The translations under genes and the position numbers were made by a program. A DNA stretch of 64,000 bases, taken from the NCBI GenBank assembly GCA_942486035.1, contig CALNXK010000173.1:971001-1035000 (forward strand). The letters run 5' to 3'. Positions 33,601-45,600 of this stretch are shown here, in pieces. The notes below the pieces were generated by a model, which had not been told where the DNA came from, searched no databases, and worked only from the letters and a program-made list of their open reading frames with translations. Source of the DNA: Porites lobata (lineage: Eukaryota > Cnidaria > Anthozoa > Scleractinia > Poritidae). Each line of letters starts with the position of its first letter. The stretch's first letter is position 1.

Positions 33601-36600
33601 CGCTCGAGAAATGAGCGAATGTGAAAGCAATGAACATTATGGTTAGTGCCGTTTTTCGCAACGTTCATCTAAAAACGCCTGGTAGTTTTGGGACATTGTT
33701 TACTCGTTGCAGTGACTAAGTTTCAAGCTAAATTTGGACGTTTGGGGTGAATAAAACCGGTCTAATAGCCAAGATAAGTATTAAATATGTTTTGCTGATA
33801 TGGATTTGGAAATATTTCTGGCGGATTTCGCGGTATTTCGCGTTTTTTTGGGAATTTCGCGGGATTTCACGGAATTACCTGAATTTTGCGGGTCCGCGAC
33901 CGCGCGAAATATCAGAAGCCCTGCATACCGTATTTATTCGAATAAGCGCCCAACCTCGAATTAACGCCCACCTCGAATAGGCGCCCATCCTAAAGGAAGA
34001 AAAAGTTAATAAGCGCCCAGCCTCGAATAAGCGCCCACCCCTACCCCACCCCCCTCCCACTCCCACTCAAACTGAAATAGGCGCCCACCCCCTTACACCT
34101 ACCACCCCCCAAAAAGGAATAAATACTAATAACAGACTTGCCCGAAGACGGAGTTTTCTTCAGAGTGTTTTGCAGAAACCTTGCTTTGTTACATCTTCGC
34201 GTTTTGTTATTACCATTTACTGTTTTGTTGCAAAATATACATGTTACACTTCTTGAAAATGGTGAAAATTTAATAAGCGCTCAGCCTCGAATAAGCGCCC
34301 ACTCTCAAGGTCCAAAAATTTAATAAGCGCCCAGGGCGGTTAATCGAATAAATACGGTAATTGTCTTTTCACAAGAGTTATCAGTTCACAGTCAATGGAG
34401 AAATTCTACTGACTAACCACTAGATACTGTCACATAAATGAGTAGTTCCATGTATCATTACACTGCTTGTTTAAAATAATATTATCTTACTTTGTGTACA
34501 GGATATTCCTCGCGTCATTTACTACAGGCTGCTTGGCAAGGAAATTCACAGCTTGTAAAGAAGTTACTAGTAAGGGACCAATAATTTTTGTATTCAAGAT
34601 TCTCACCCATACAGGTTTCAAGTTGTTCTTAACTATTGAATGTGCTTTCAGCGTGATTGTTTTCAGTAAGGCAAAGTCATCTCAACTTATGTTTCAGGCT
34701 TCAAAATCAAGATCAGCCATGTTGGATGTAAACTGTAAGAATGCTGATGGCTTGACTCCTTTGCTTCTAGTTACCAGGGATTTAAACCTCTTTGAGAAAA
34801 GTATGTGATTTATTTTCAGTACAGTAGAACTTGAAGTTTGATTACTCGAATTCCCCACTAACGTGAACTAAATTTCCTTTCTCTTGAAAATGCCAATCAG
34901 AGTGCATGTAGTATTGTAGCCATAAAGATGTAATATAACTATCTTAAAAAATAATATTTTCTGCAAGGTATCCCAGTTTTCTGACCTTATTAGTTCAAGG
35001 TCTGAGATGAAAAAACATTGGATCATATTATAATATAATTTTTGTTATGACATACAGTGTAATATTCTGTTATTACTAAGTATTTTATGATTATGATTGC
35101 ACTTGTAGTTGAGAAAGCTGTTCTGAATAATGGTTACCATCCAGCAGAGGTGGTCAAAGAGTTGCTTCAACACAACGCGTAAGTTGTATAATATAACTTT
35201 GCCACCAGACTTGAAAAATTTCTTTAAATTCTGTTGCTTTCTAGGGCTGATTTAATATGGTTTGCATTAATTTTGGTGAACTTTTGGTTCCTGCAGTGAC
35301 TGTGGAGCTAGAGACACTGAGGGGAAGAGGCCGCTTCATTTAGCAGCTCACTGTAAAGGAAGCCATGCTAAGAATGTTGTTGAGATGCTCATTGAAAAGG
35401 CGTCAAGTGATATTGGTGAGTTTTACTCCCAGGGGCAGAGAGGGGCACGTTGGGGGTGGGGGATGGTAGTAGTTTTAAAGACTAATGTGACAAGGACAGT
35501 GCATGCAGTCAAGAGCTTCTTGCACTTTTCACTTGTTGTTAGAAATTCCTATATGCATGATATACATTGTAACAGTCAAACGCAACAGTGCATGAGAGGT
35601 CAGTGTTTACATTTTCTTTTATCAATTATATCTGGTAAGTTACACATGCTTCTGTTGGCTACATGACTGTTAAGGTCATATGCTTTAATTTAAATAATTA
35701 CCCTTAAATTGGGCTTTTTTTGAACTTTTTTTTGAGCTTTTTTTGTTGTCTTAGAGGGTGTTTCCAATTAAGGTTCTGTACATGCTGGAAACATTGATAT
35801 GTTCTACTTAGGCTTACAACTGTACCTGTGGATAATTTGACCAAAATTAATTAATTGCATATGTTACTGGTTTTCAGATGTACCAGACAGGTTTAGCAAC
35901 TCCCCGCTGCACTGGGCAACCAAAGAAGACAATCAGCCTATTCTATTGGCTCTTATCAAGGGGGGAGCTAATGTTAATGCAAAAGGTTATGTTGGAAAGA
36001 CTCCTCTCCATATAGCTGTAAGTGTTGGGTTGTGTGCATGGTACGATCATTAATGTATATCTGTTGCCTTTTGAATTGTTAAAAAGGAAATACATGAGAA
36101 ACCACTGAGAGAATTAACATCTTGTGAACGTCAGCCACCCAAGGAAAAATCGTTCAAACTCAGTAGGTTTGGATAACTTTTAGCCAGCAGAATTTTTGGT
36201 ATAAAATACAGTCATGAGTCTGCTAAAGGGAAACGTGTTCCAATGGAATGTTGCGGGCTACACATCGGGAATATCACTCCTTGTGATTACCCTTAAGCCT
36301 GCCAGCACCAATAAAATATTTTTTTCACTTAGGAAAAATCTCCAGCAAAATAAAATGTCAACATATTATTTTCAAGTTATGATCTGTACTGACTAGTTTA
36401 GCCAAAAATGGATATCTTAATGTAGCCAGAAGAATTCTGCTTCAGTGTTTACTAATATGGAAACTTTTAATAAATTCATTTTATTAAACAGGCTTCCCAT
36501 GGATATGAAAAATCATCTGGAACCTTGCTGGATCATGGTGCTGATGTGACAATCACTGATGACAATGGTATGTACAGCTGTGGGTGCAGAAATCAGGGAA

Positions 36601-39600
36601 ATTGAGTTTCACTTGTAATTTAATGCAAAATTGTCGCTTCAGTGATTCCCTCGAGATGTCAGACTCTCTTCTCTCAAGATGAGATACTTGTCTTGTCTCC
36701 GCGTGTCTGGCGAGAAATGCAAGGAGACTGGTAACTTGCCTTTCAGCTGTACTGTGTGTAACGGGTGGATGTGTGACGTGGTGGGCTAATGGTTAACGTA
36801 ATAATGTATGGTACTTAGATCTACACGAGTGGATTTGAAACTTTGCCTTGCCAATTAATCCAATGCTGATGATTATTATTAGTACATGTGTAGGAGTACT
36901 GGTACTAATAATGTTTCTGTTTTTTTTGTTTGTTTTTATTTAGGTCTCTCACCCGTAGATGTAGCTAGAGGAAGAAAAGTACAGACAGTGCTTAGAGGTG
37001 TGTTGATATACTTTGATACAGTATGTGATAAAAACCTACCTTATAAGACAACATGTAACTTCTTCTTAAATGGACTGTTATTTGAAAGAGCTTTAACTTT
37101 TGTCAATTGTTTTTTTATTTATTTTCTTCTGGGCTTTCAGTGTTTGGTCATTTAATGGTGTTTTATTTATATGTATTCATGAATTTTAGTTTCATACAGT
37201 CTGCTCCTTGGTAAAAGTTTGCTTTTTTACTTGTAGATGCTTGGGCAGAACAAACCAAATATTTTAAATCAAAGAGAATCTTTTCAGGTAAAGTACTTGT
37301 ATATGCTTTGTAGGTGCATGCGGCAATGAAGGAAATGATCAAATTAAAAAGGATGGCAAATATGTGGAATAAATTTTATTAGCAAGCCATTGTAATCGTT
37401 ATCACTGGATCATCCTCGTTGTTCTTCTTGTACATGGCATAAACCTTAGATGTTTTATTTTAAACAGCTCCTGTGCAACCTGCTGATCAACAAGACCTGA
37501 CTGAGCCAAACACCCAGACTGCAGTAACACAGCAAGTCTCTGAGGTGGTTCTTACAAGCAGTTTTTATTAGAGGCTTTTAGATTCGAGCTGGACAAGACG
37601 ACTACCGGACGGGAATTGACGAGGTTTTTTCGCGTATTCTCCAAAAATAGAGACCCCGAAGAGCTTGATTTTACTTTTTCCACCAGACAAGTTAACAAGA
37701 GTATCTAATTGAAGGAGGTTAAACCCTCTCCCGATCGCAAATGATAAAAGTTTCAACTTTTGAAGACTTGTTTCCCTCCATTACAACATTAGAAAGTTAA
37801 AGACACCGTTTACACCGGTCTGGACAAATTTTTGAACGGGCAAGAACTTGCACGGATCCGCCTTTCCTTTACACGAGACCTAACGAACCGTACAAATTTT
37901 TTGACCGAGAAAGTGTGTTAATTTGCACGTTTCCGTGTAAACGGGGTCGCACAGACACGAAAATTGTCCGGGCCCGTGTAAGCGAGGTCGAAGGCCTAAG
38001 ATGACACGACCGAAACGGCAACGTGAACGTCAAAAAAGTATTGGTTGAATAGGTAAAACAACAACTCTGCACGTGCAGCACGCTCTTTTGTACATTTCTT
38101 TGCCGTCACTGCACGACTACGATGTGAAAATGTCTGGTTTCGCGTTTTATGCAGGACATGAACAAGTCACTACGAGATTTTCTTACTCTTTCTGAACTTG
38201 GTTATGGTTCTTAAGAATTCATCTCCAGAAGATATCGCTTACATTTGACAAACTAAGCGAGTTGGAAAAATATCGTGATAGAGACGATAGAATGACGGCG
38301 GCTATCGCTTTTTCCCGCGAAAATGACACTGGTTCACGCGGGCGCACTACTTTTTAATAGTATTTAGAAAATCTGGTTCTCGTAGTCGTCCGCTTCTTAG
38401 AATCTAAAGGTCTCTATTGTTGGCTCCTCTGCATCCTATTTCCAACAGTGATTTTCTTTGGCCTCAAGAGTAGTCACATAATCTTGACAACATTGATTTT
38501 CGTTATTTTATAGGAATCTACTATCACCCGGCTCAACACAGCCCCACTTCAAGGAGTAGAAAGTTAGTGAAAAAGAAAAGAAAAGTTGCATAAGATCCAA
38601 ATTATATATATGCGTTTTTTTAAACTCTTACTCAAGTTATCTAGTTTGGTGGATGCACTTTAACTTTTGATATTTTCTCTTTGAAGGTTTGAATCGTTCG
38701 TTCTCTTGTTTCCACAGAAAATGTTAAAAAAAGGTCGTCTCAAAATTCATTACGAGACTTTTCCGCACTTGAAGAAAGGTATGTATAGTGATAGCATGCA
38801 GAACAGCCGCATTATCATTATTATTATTGTATATTCTAGGAGAGCGCAGAGAACGAGCGACGAGACAGGCGAATAACGCTATCTTTGTTCATCGTATTAA
38901 CCTGAGCCGAATTTATAAAAGTTACGCAAGTTTCGCAGGCTTCCTAGCCTGTGTACAAACGTCTCCAGTTTTTGTTCCACGCGGGACGAAAAAGGAAGTA
39001 GGCACGCGGAAATTTCATACTAATAATGCTCGGTTTGGTGTCAATGAGACTGCCTTACTTATATTGTTCTCTGACAATTGTTGCTGGCTTTTTTTTTTAA
39101 CCAGGAAAAACATTCTTCCCTCAAGAAAGATTTCTGATCTACGCATGCCAAGAATTCCATCAGTTTCCACTACTAACTCGAACCCAGGTTCCCGGTCTTC
39201 TTCTGGCTTAGTTCTCCGAGAGCATTCCAGGGAACAAGAACTGGGTTAGTTCCGTACTTCAATAAAATGCAAACGTGACTTTCTTGATGGCGAAGCTGTA
39301 TTAATTGTTTGAGGAAAGAGTGTCCTAATAGCGAGCTTTTGTAAACTCTTTGCTCTTGTTAATTTCAGTTTCAAGTGCAAGAGATGCCCAAGTGACTTCA
39401 GGGGCTTTGCCAAGTTTGTCTGTTCTCAACATCGAGCTAAGATATGTCAGGTAAATAGAAAATATTTTCTCTTATCTCATGTGTTGAGGCATTTTAGCCA
39501 GTCGGCATCTAGTGTGTTGTTTTGTTTTTGTTTCTTTCTACTTGACATATCCTTCTGTCAAGTGAAAGGCGGGACACAAACCTTTATAAAGACAAACAGA

Positions 39601-42600
39601 GTAACTAAGCAGTCAAACTCCATCTTTGAGGAGTAATTAAGTGTCTACGGAAACGATTTCCGGGCCTTAAGGATGTGACAACATCATGGAGGGTACCCAC
39701 ATAATGTAGCTTCGTGTTTGAAAGGATTGACTGTATTATGCTCTCCTTATACTCCTTGTTAAATTGTATAGACCTTGTCCCTCTGTTTAAGTTGCCGCTT
39801 TTCTTTTCTTAGAAATTTACGTGGAGAAAAACCAGAGTCGCGGAATAAAAACCGTCCCTACCATTTACCCCTTCCGCCTAATTATCGCATACGTCATCGA
39901 CTTTCAAGCCCAGTCCTCACGTATCAGCGCAAGATCTCTCCACCAGCAACACCTGAGAAGGACTTGCGACTGAGATCGTCATCGACCAGTCAGGTCCCAA
40001 GCCCCCGAGTAGCTGTACCGTCAAGAGTACCTCCTTTGGGAGTGAACCGAGTTTTGACCCCAGAGTTGAGATCCATCACTTCACCAGATATAGCTCAACC
40101 CATCTTACCTGTAGCAGCTGATGTCGTAGATCTTGGTACGTACGAAAATTCTTCTTGTTCCGCGTATTTATATGTTTTTAGTACTTGATCTGCCTTCTAG
40201 AGAGGTTAGGTATAAGCCCTCGATTAGTTTTATATCATACGGCAATTGGGAGGTTAAGTAACGACGACGGAAAATTAGCAAAAATACGTGTAAGAGGCCT
40301 CTCTTAAGAACCTGACTGCAATCCGTTTGAATCTTCTTCGTTTTTTTTTGTCCATTCGTACCCTTTTTGTATGTGCTGTGTAATTTAAATGTTCCTTTAC
40401 TGTTTTAAGCGGTATTTAATCTCAATCAATGTATTACCCAGTTTTGATTAAATTACATCATAGCGCCTTTAAATGTTTTTCAGAATTGCGCTTAGCACAT
40501 ATCCTCCTTTCATCCCTTTTTTGTTATATTTATTTATTTATTTATTTATTCATGTTTGTTTATTTATTTATTATTTCTTAGATCTACTTAGAAAAAATGG
40601 TCTTCAAGGCGCAGAAGTTTCAGCGAGGGAAGTCTCGCCACCACCACCCTCCCCCCGTGGGTCTTCACGTGCGTCTAATACGAGCCAAGGAGAAGGAGAA
40701 CTGGAATCTAAACAGACGCAAACTGGCGAGGGAGGCAATATGACAGACACCTTTACGTCAGTTTCACGCTCCATGTTTTGGATTCCCGCGGATGATAGTA
40801 GCAGTGATATTAACACAGAATCCAGTGAAAAAATGAAAAGGGATTCATCATCAAACGGGACACAATTTTACATCGATCTTAAAAACCTAGAGGCTCTTGC
40901 CTCGGGTAGCTGTTCGTTGTGCGGTGAATCCCTTCCCGAGGAAAAACGCGCGGGACGGAGAGACTCCAACGAGTCGTCTTCGGGTAAAGAGTTTTGTAAG
41001 TCTTGTCAACCTCGTCGTAGATCAAGTGAAGATGTTTTCTGGATTCCTTTTACCGATAAAAGAAAAGCTTCGGCATTAAAAACTTTGAAAGGCGAAAGTG
41101 GAGGTGAAGCCACAGAAACAGACGGCAGAAAGAAATCTAATGATAAAACTACAGAACAGTGCAAAGTTCATCAGAGGTCAGACAACCAGGCGGAAAATCA
41201 AACAAAAACGAACTCAACTTCGGTTATGGAACATGAAAACAAAGCGGTTGTGTTGGCAAATGCTTCTAGTAAGGCTTCAGCATCTTCTAAACCACGGCTT
41301 CATTCGTTTCCTTCAGACATGACAGGTTTCAACGTTTCGTGTGTATGTGATAATACTACAGGCGTTTGCTCTTGTACAATTGTGAAGAAGGACTTGCTTA
41401 CTTCATCATTTCCTGCTGAACAATCAAGTAAAACCGATACGTCCTCGTCTTCAAATCATTCAATTGACATCGCGGCATTAAGGACTAGTTCTGCATCAGT
41501 GGATGTTATAAAGACTGTTGGTGAAGCAAGCTCATTGGTAGATTCCACGCTTGCCACTCGACCAGGAGATATCGCTGCTTCTGCTCCTTCTTCTACGCCC
41601 GTTTTCTCTCCGTCTACAAGTAAATTTAAGGCAAGGAAAGAAACCGACATAACTCTCAAATCTTTTTCGGAAACTGATGTTTATAATCCGGCAAATCAAG
41701 AGAGCACTACAGCATCGTTAAGCAATGATAGAAGACAGAATGGTGATAGTAATGATAACGGCTTTGGTGAGGTTTATGAACGAGAGGCGCTTGATAAAGG
41801 TTTTACGGAGAATTCGGCTTTAAATCCATCGTTAGATGCTAGTCTACCCAAACAAGCATGGACCACGCCCAGAATAGAGGAGCCTAGCGCTCATAGTGTG
41901 AGGATTATCAACCCCTTTCCGTCACCTGTACCCCCTGAAAGCAAGTCCGCTGTGCACCCTCCTATCGGACCCGCAGATGACACAAGGATTGGGAATAAAA
42001 GACCAACAGCTGGTAGAAAGGGTAAGAAAGGAGGCTCAAAACCATCGGGGAACTCTAAAAGTGGCAAACCTAAAACTAAAAGCAAAGGCCCGGAAAACAA
42101 CGGCAAGGGCGGGAAGAAGAAAGGAAAAGGAAAGAAGAAAGACGACATGAAAATGATAACTGTACAACAAAGGGAAGTCAGGGAAGAGCTTGGACTTAAG
42201 ACTATTTCCCAAGGGGGTTTTGAAATGCCGGAGGATGTGCCGGTACCCCCTACCTTGTCAATGGACTATCTTTCCACGTTTCGGCCTTTTAACAGCCGGA
42301 CGCTTAAAGGAAAACACACTATCTTGAGCCCAATACCGGAGTCCCCTCGGAGCAAGGCAAGCACCCCACGGGTCAGTGATACTTCCGAGATTGTAACAGA
42401 GAGTAATAAAGGGAACCCGGAGGGAAATGCGGTCGAAAACCCCGCGTTAGGAGGTACAGATGAAAAGGCCTTGGACACTTACGAAGGAGAAGCTACGAGA
42501 GAAGAGTTTGATGAAGTAGATGGAGGAATTATGGGTAAATTAAAGGCAATTGGGATGTGTGTACCCCGGCTACCTTTTGGGAAATCGAACACGGTTTCTG

Positions 42601-45600
42601 GGTCCGATGACGAGTGTAGTGAGCCGCTTGTTACGCGTTCTGATAAGGATGCTGTTCAGGATCAACAGCATACGCTGGCTGAAACCATTGATACAAATGA
42701 TAATTATGACATACAGGTTAAGCAGGTTATACAGGATGAAGCTGATGACGTCATGGAAGAGATGGTGCAGCGTGGACTTGGTTTACGAGAAGGTATGGAA
42801 GTTAAAGTAACCTCATCTGATGAGCGTGCTGAGTCAGAAAGTCACATCATCACCGACGATTCCTTGACGAACATAACAAGTGAAACGAGCTCCAGCCTCT
42901 CACAGGACGGTGAACAATGGGTTTTAAGCTACCAACACTCAAGAGACTTTTCATCTAACCCGGTTACCGAATCAGATATAATTTTCCCGAGTGAAGAAGC
43001 CGAACGACAGTCTTTTGGTTCCCGAGCATCTTCGGAGCTAAGTTCGAGCTCATACTCGGAACAGTTTTCCGACACGGACTCATCGTACAATAGTTGTGAC
43101 TCGGAATCACCTCGCCCTCTCTCGCCAGCCTCCTCGCTAAACAGCAGCGACACTTACTTCAACTCACCACGTGACTCCTCCTGCACGGACACGCCCACAC
43201 CTGACAGAGACATGCGCTCTGACAACTCCGTGGAAATTGAGTACTACGAGCGCATGGCTAGAGAAAAGTCTGGTGCCAGCGGGAGTAGTAGCAACAGCTC
43301 TACTATTCGAACGCAGTCTAACGCATCACTTGGCAGTGTGGGTAATATTTCCCAGAGTTCAATGGGTAGCTTTTCTAGTGTTATGTCTGAGAACGTCGTT
43401 CGGAGTCGACTCAGTGCGTCTGCTCGGAGCCAGCTGTCCTCGGACAGCTGTGAAGAAGAAATTGTTTGGAAGAAAGGGAACTTGTTGGGAAAAGGAGCAT
43501 TTGGAACGGTGAGTAGGCGTTTTGATTACCAGCAATCGTAAAAATGTTTGAAGTCGAAAAACCTCCTGTGTATTCATTACTGTCAAACCTTAATATAGTC
43601 TGCTTCACAGCCGTTCTTTGCCTCGTCACGCAACGCTCCTCCCCACAAAGCGTTGCGTAACGACCCCAAAACGGCTGTGGAGCAGGCTACCGCGTTATTG
43701 GCCACCCGATTGTTTCTTCATTGTTGCTGATTCTTTCCTGAGCCTCCTCCTTTTTATTTTTTGATCGCAATGTTTAAGAACACCTTGTCTGCAACCTGTT
43801 CATCCTGAATTTTTCGTGATCTCGTATTCTGTAAATTTAACGTTTGTGTGGCGCACATTTTTTCCAGGTTTGGTGCGGTCTCACTAACACAGGAGAGATG
43901 ATTGCAGTAAAACAAGTTGAACTCAATCACAGCAACTGGGACGAAGCTGAAAAGGTATTTAACCATACACAGGGTTCTCATTAAGTGCCGGCAGCCGGCT
44001 AAAAAGCCCACTACTTGGAGGTTTGAGCCATCTACGTTTTGGGGAAATAGGGTAAAGTGAGAGGGTGAATATAACCGATTTTCAACGATTCTTTCATTCA
44101 AAATGAACACCGAGTTGAGACCATGTACTGAACTTGCGCCTTAACTTCTACACTGTATTAGTATAAACCACTCAGTTCATAATTGCGGCCATCCTCGGAG
44201 ACCCAGGGGGAGATAGTGGGGACGAGGGAAAGTCTAAACGGGTGGAAAAATATGGCACGAAGAAAAGTAATGAACGGCGAGAAGAGCCCCTGGGGACAAT
44301 GTCTTACCGCCGTTCTGGCTTCAGATTGGTGCCAGAAAAACACAAGTTTTCTGGCACATTTTTATAAATGAACCTTTTTGGTCTCGTTTGAAAGTAACAA
44401 TTCTTTTTTATTTTGCACGTGTTAATGAGGTCAGACAGGCTAATTATCATACATAAAACAAATGTATCAATAGGACCCGATAAATTCCCATTTTGTTGTT
44501 CCGCTCAGGGTCAGAACAGCTTACCTGCATATTTTAGCCTTAGCAAATATTGCATTTTATGAGTGGTCGCTGTAGTTTTCTCTTCTTTAACTTTTTTTAG
44601 CAATACGAAAAACTTCAGGAAGAAGTGTTCCTGCTGAAATCTCTGAAACACAATAACATAGTCAAGTAAGTATAGAACTGTTTTTTTTTTTAGTCTTATT
44701 CTGAGCGAGGTAGATTTCTTTCCCTGGTCAAGATCCTTACAGGTTCTAGAATCAAGGAGGTGGTTAACTATACAAAACGCAATCCGTCAGGCCTCACGCA
44801 AGCACATATACATAATCTAAGCATTTTGCTGGGTATTGCTTATCGTATTAAAGCACAATTTAGTTAACATCTTTCTTCTCGCAATTTAGTCACGGCCATA
44901 GATCGGGAAGTTCCGTCTTTTAAGTCCCCTAAAGACTTCTTTCCACACCAGTGCCGTACCTTGTCATCGGGATGATCAGACTGGTACGAAACTAATGTTT
45001 TATGGCAAGTTTTGTGACCATTTTCATATTCTTGTTTTCCTCGACTGTTTTTAGGTTCATTGGCACTTGTTTAGATGGGGGCGTGGTAAACATCTTCATG
45101 GAGTACGTGCCCGGCGGCTCCATTGCCTCTATACTTGCCCGGTAAGGTTCCAAAACGAAAGCGGTAGTGTGTTGCTTATTCAGTCTATATCCACGCTGCG
45201 CTACGCCCGTTGAAAATAGTAAACTCATGCAAACGGAAGCGTTTATGGCTTATGTAAACGGTACCCTGTAGCTGTTATTTCCGTAGTTGGTTTGTTTACA
45301 CGCAGACAAGCCAACTACGCGAATGTCAGCAAAGCGAATGACTTCCTAAATGGTAAAAACCCTGCCAGACTGGAACTTTTACCAGCAGAGTAGAAAAGGT
45401 TGGGAAACACATACATTGCTACAATAAGGAAGGGTTAATTTGCGGCTTCTGATGTGAGACACATCATACGTTATCTTACCATACCCTACGCCGTTCGTGG
45501 CCTGTGTATGGCCAAAACTCATTTTTGTACGAGCATTTACGTCGTAGCTTTCGAGTGAATAAGGAAATTCAAGGGTGAACTGTGTATTTAATGTGACTGT

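Noticed and set aside
38788..39249. 153-codon open frame as a separate gene
   Set aside because: Only its last third (39105-39244) is coding, as an exon of the kinase gene with a clear acceptor; the first part is intron.
40473..40581. Start of a gene at the ATG near 40473
   Set aside because: The sequence before 40582 is an ATTT microsatellite; the acceptor TTTCTTAG joins the exon to 40135 in phase.
41891..42148. Antisense open frame rich in Phe and Pro
   Set aside because: Mirror of the Lys/Gly/Glu-rich coding sequence on the plus strand.
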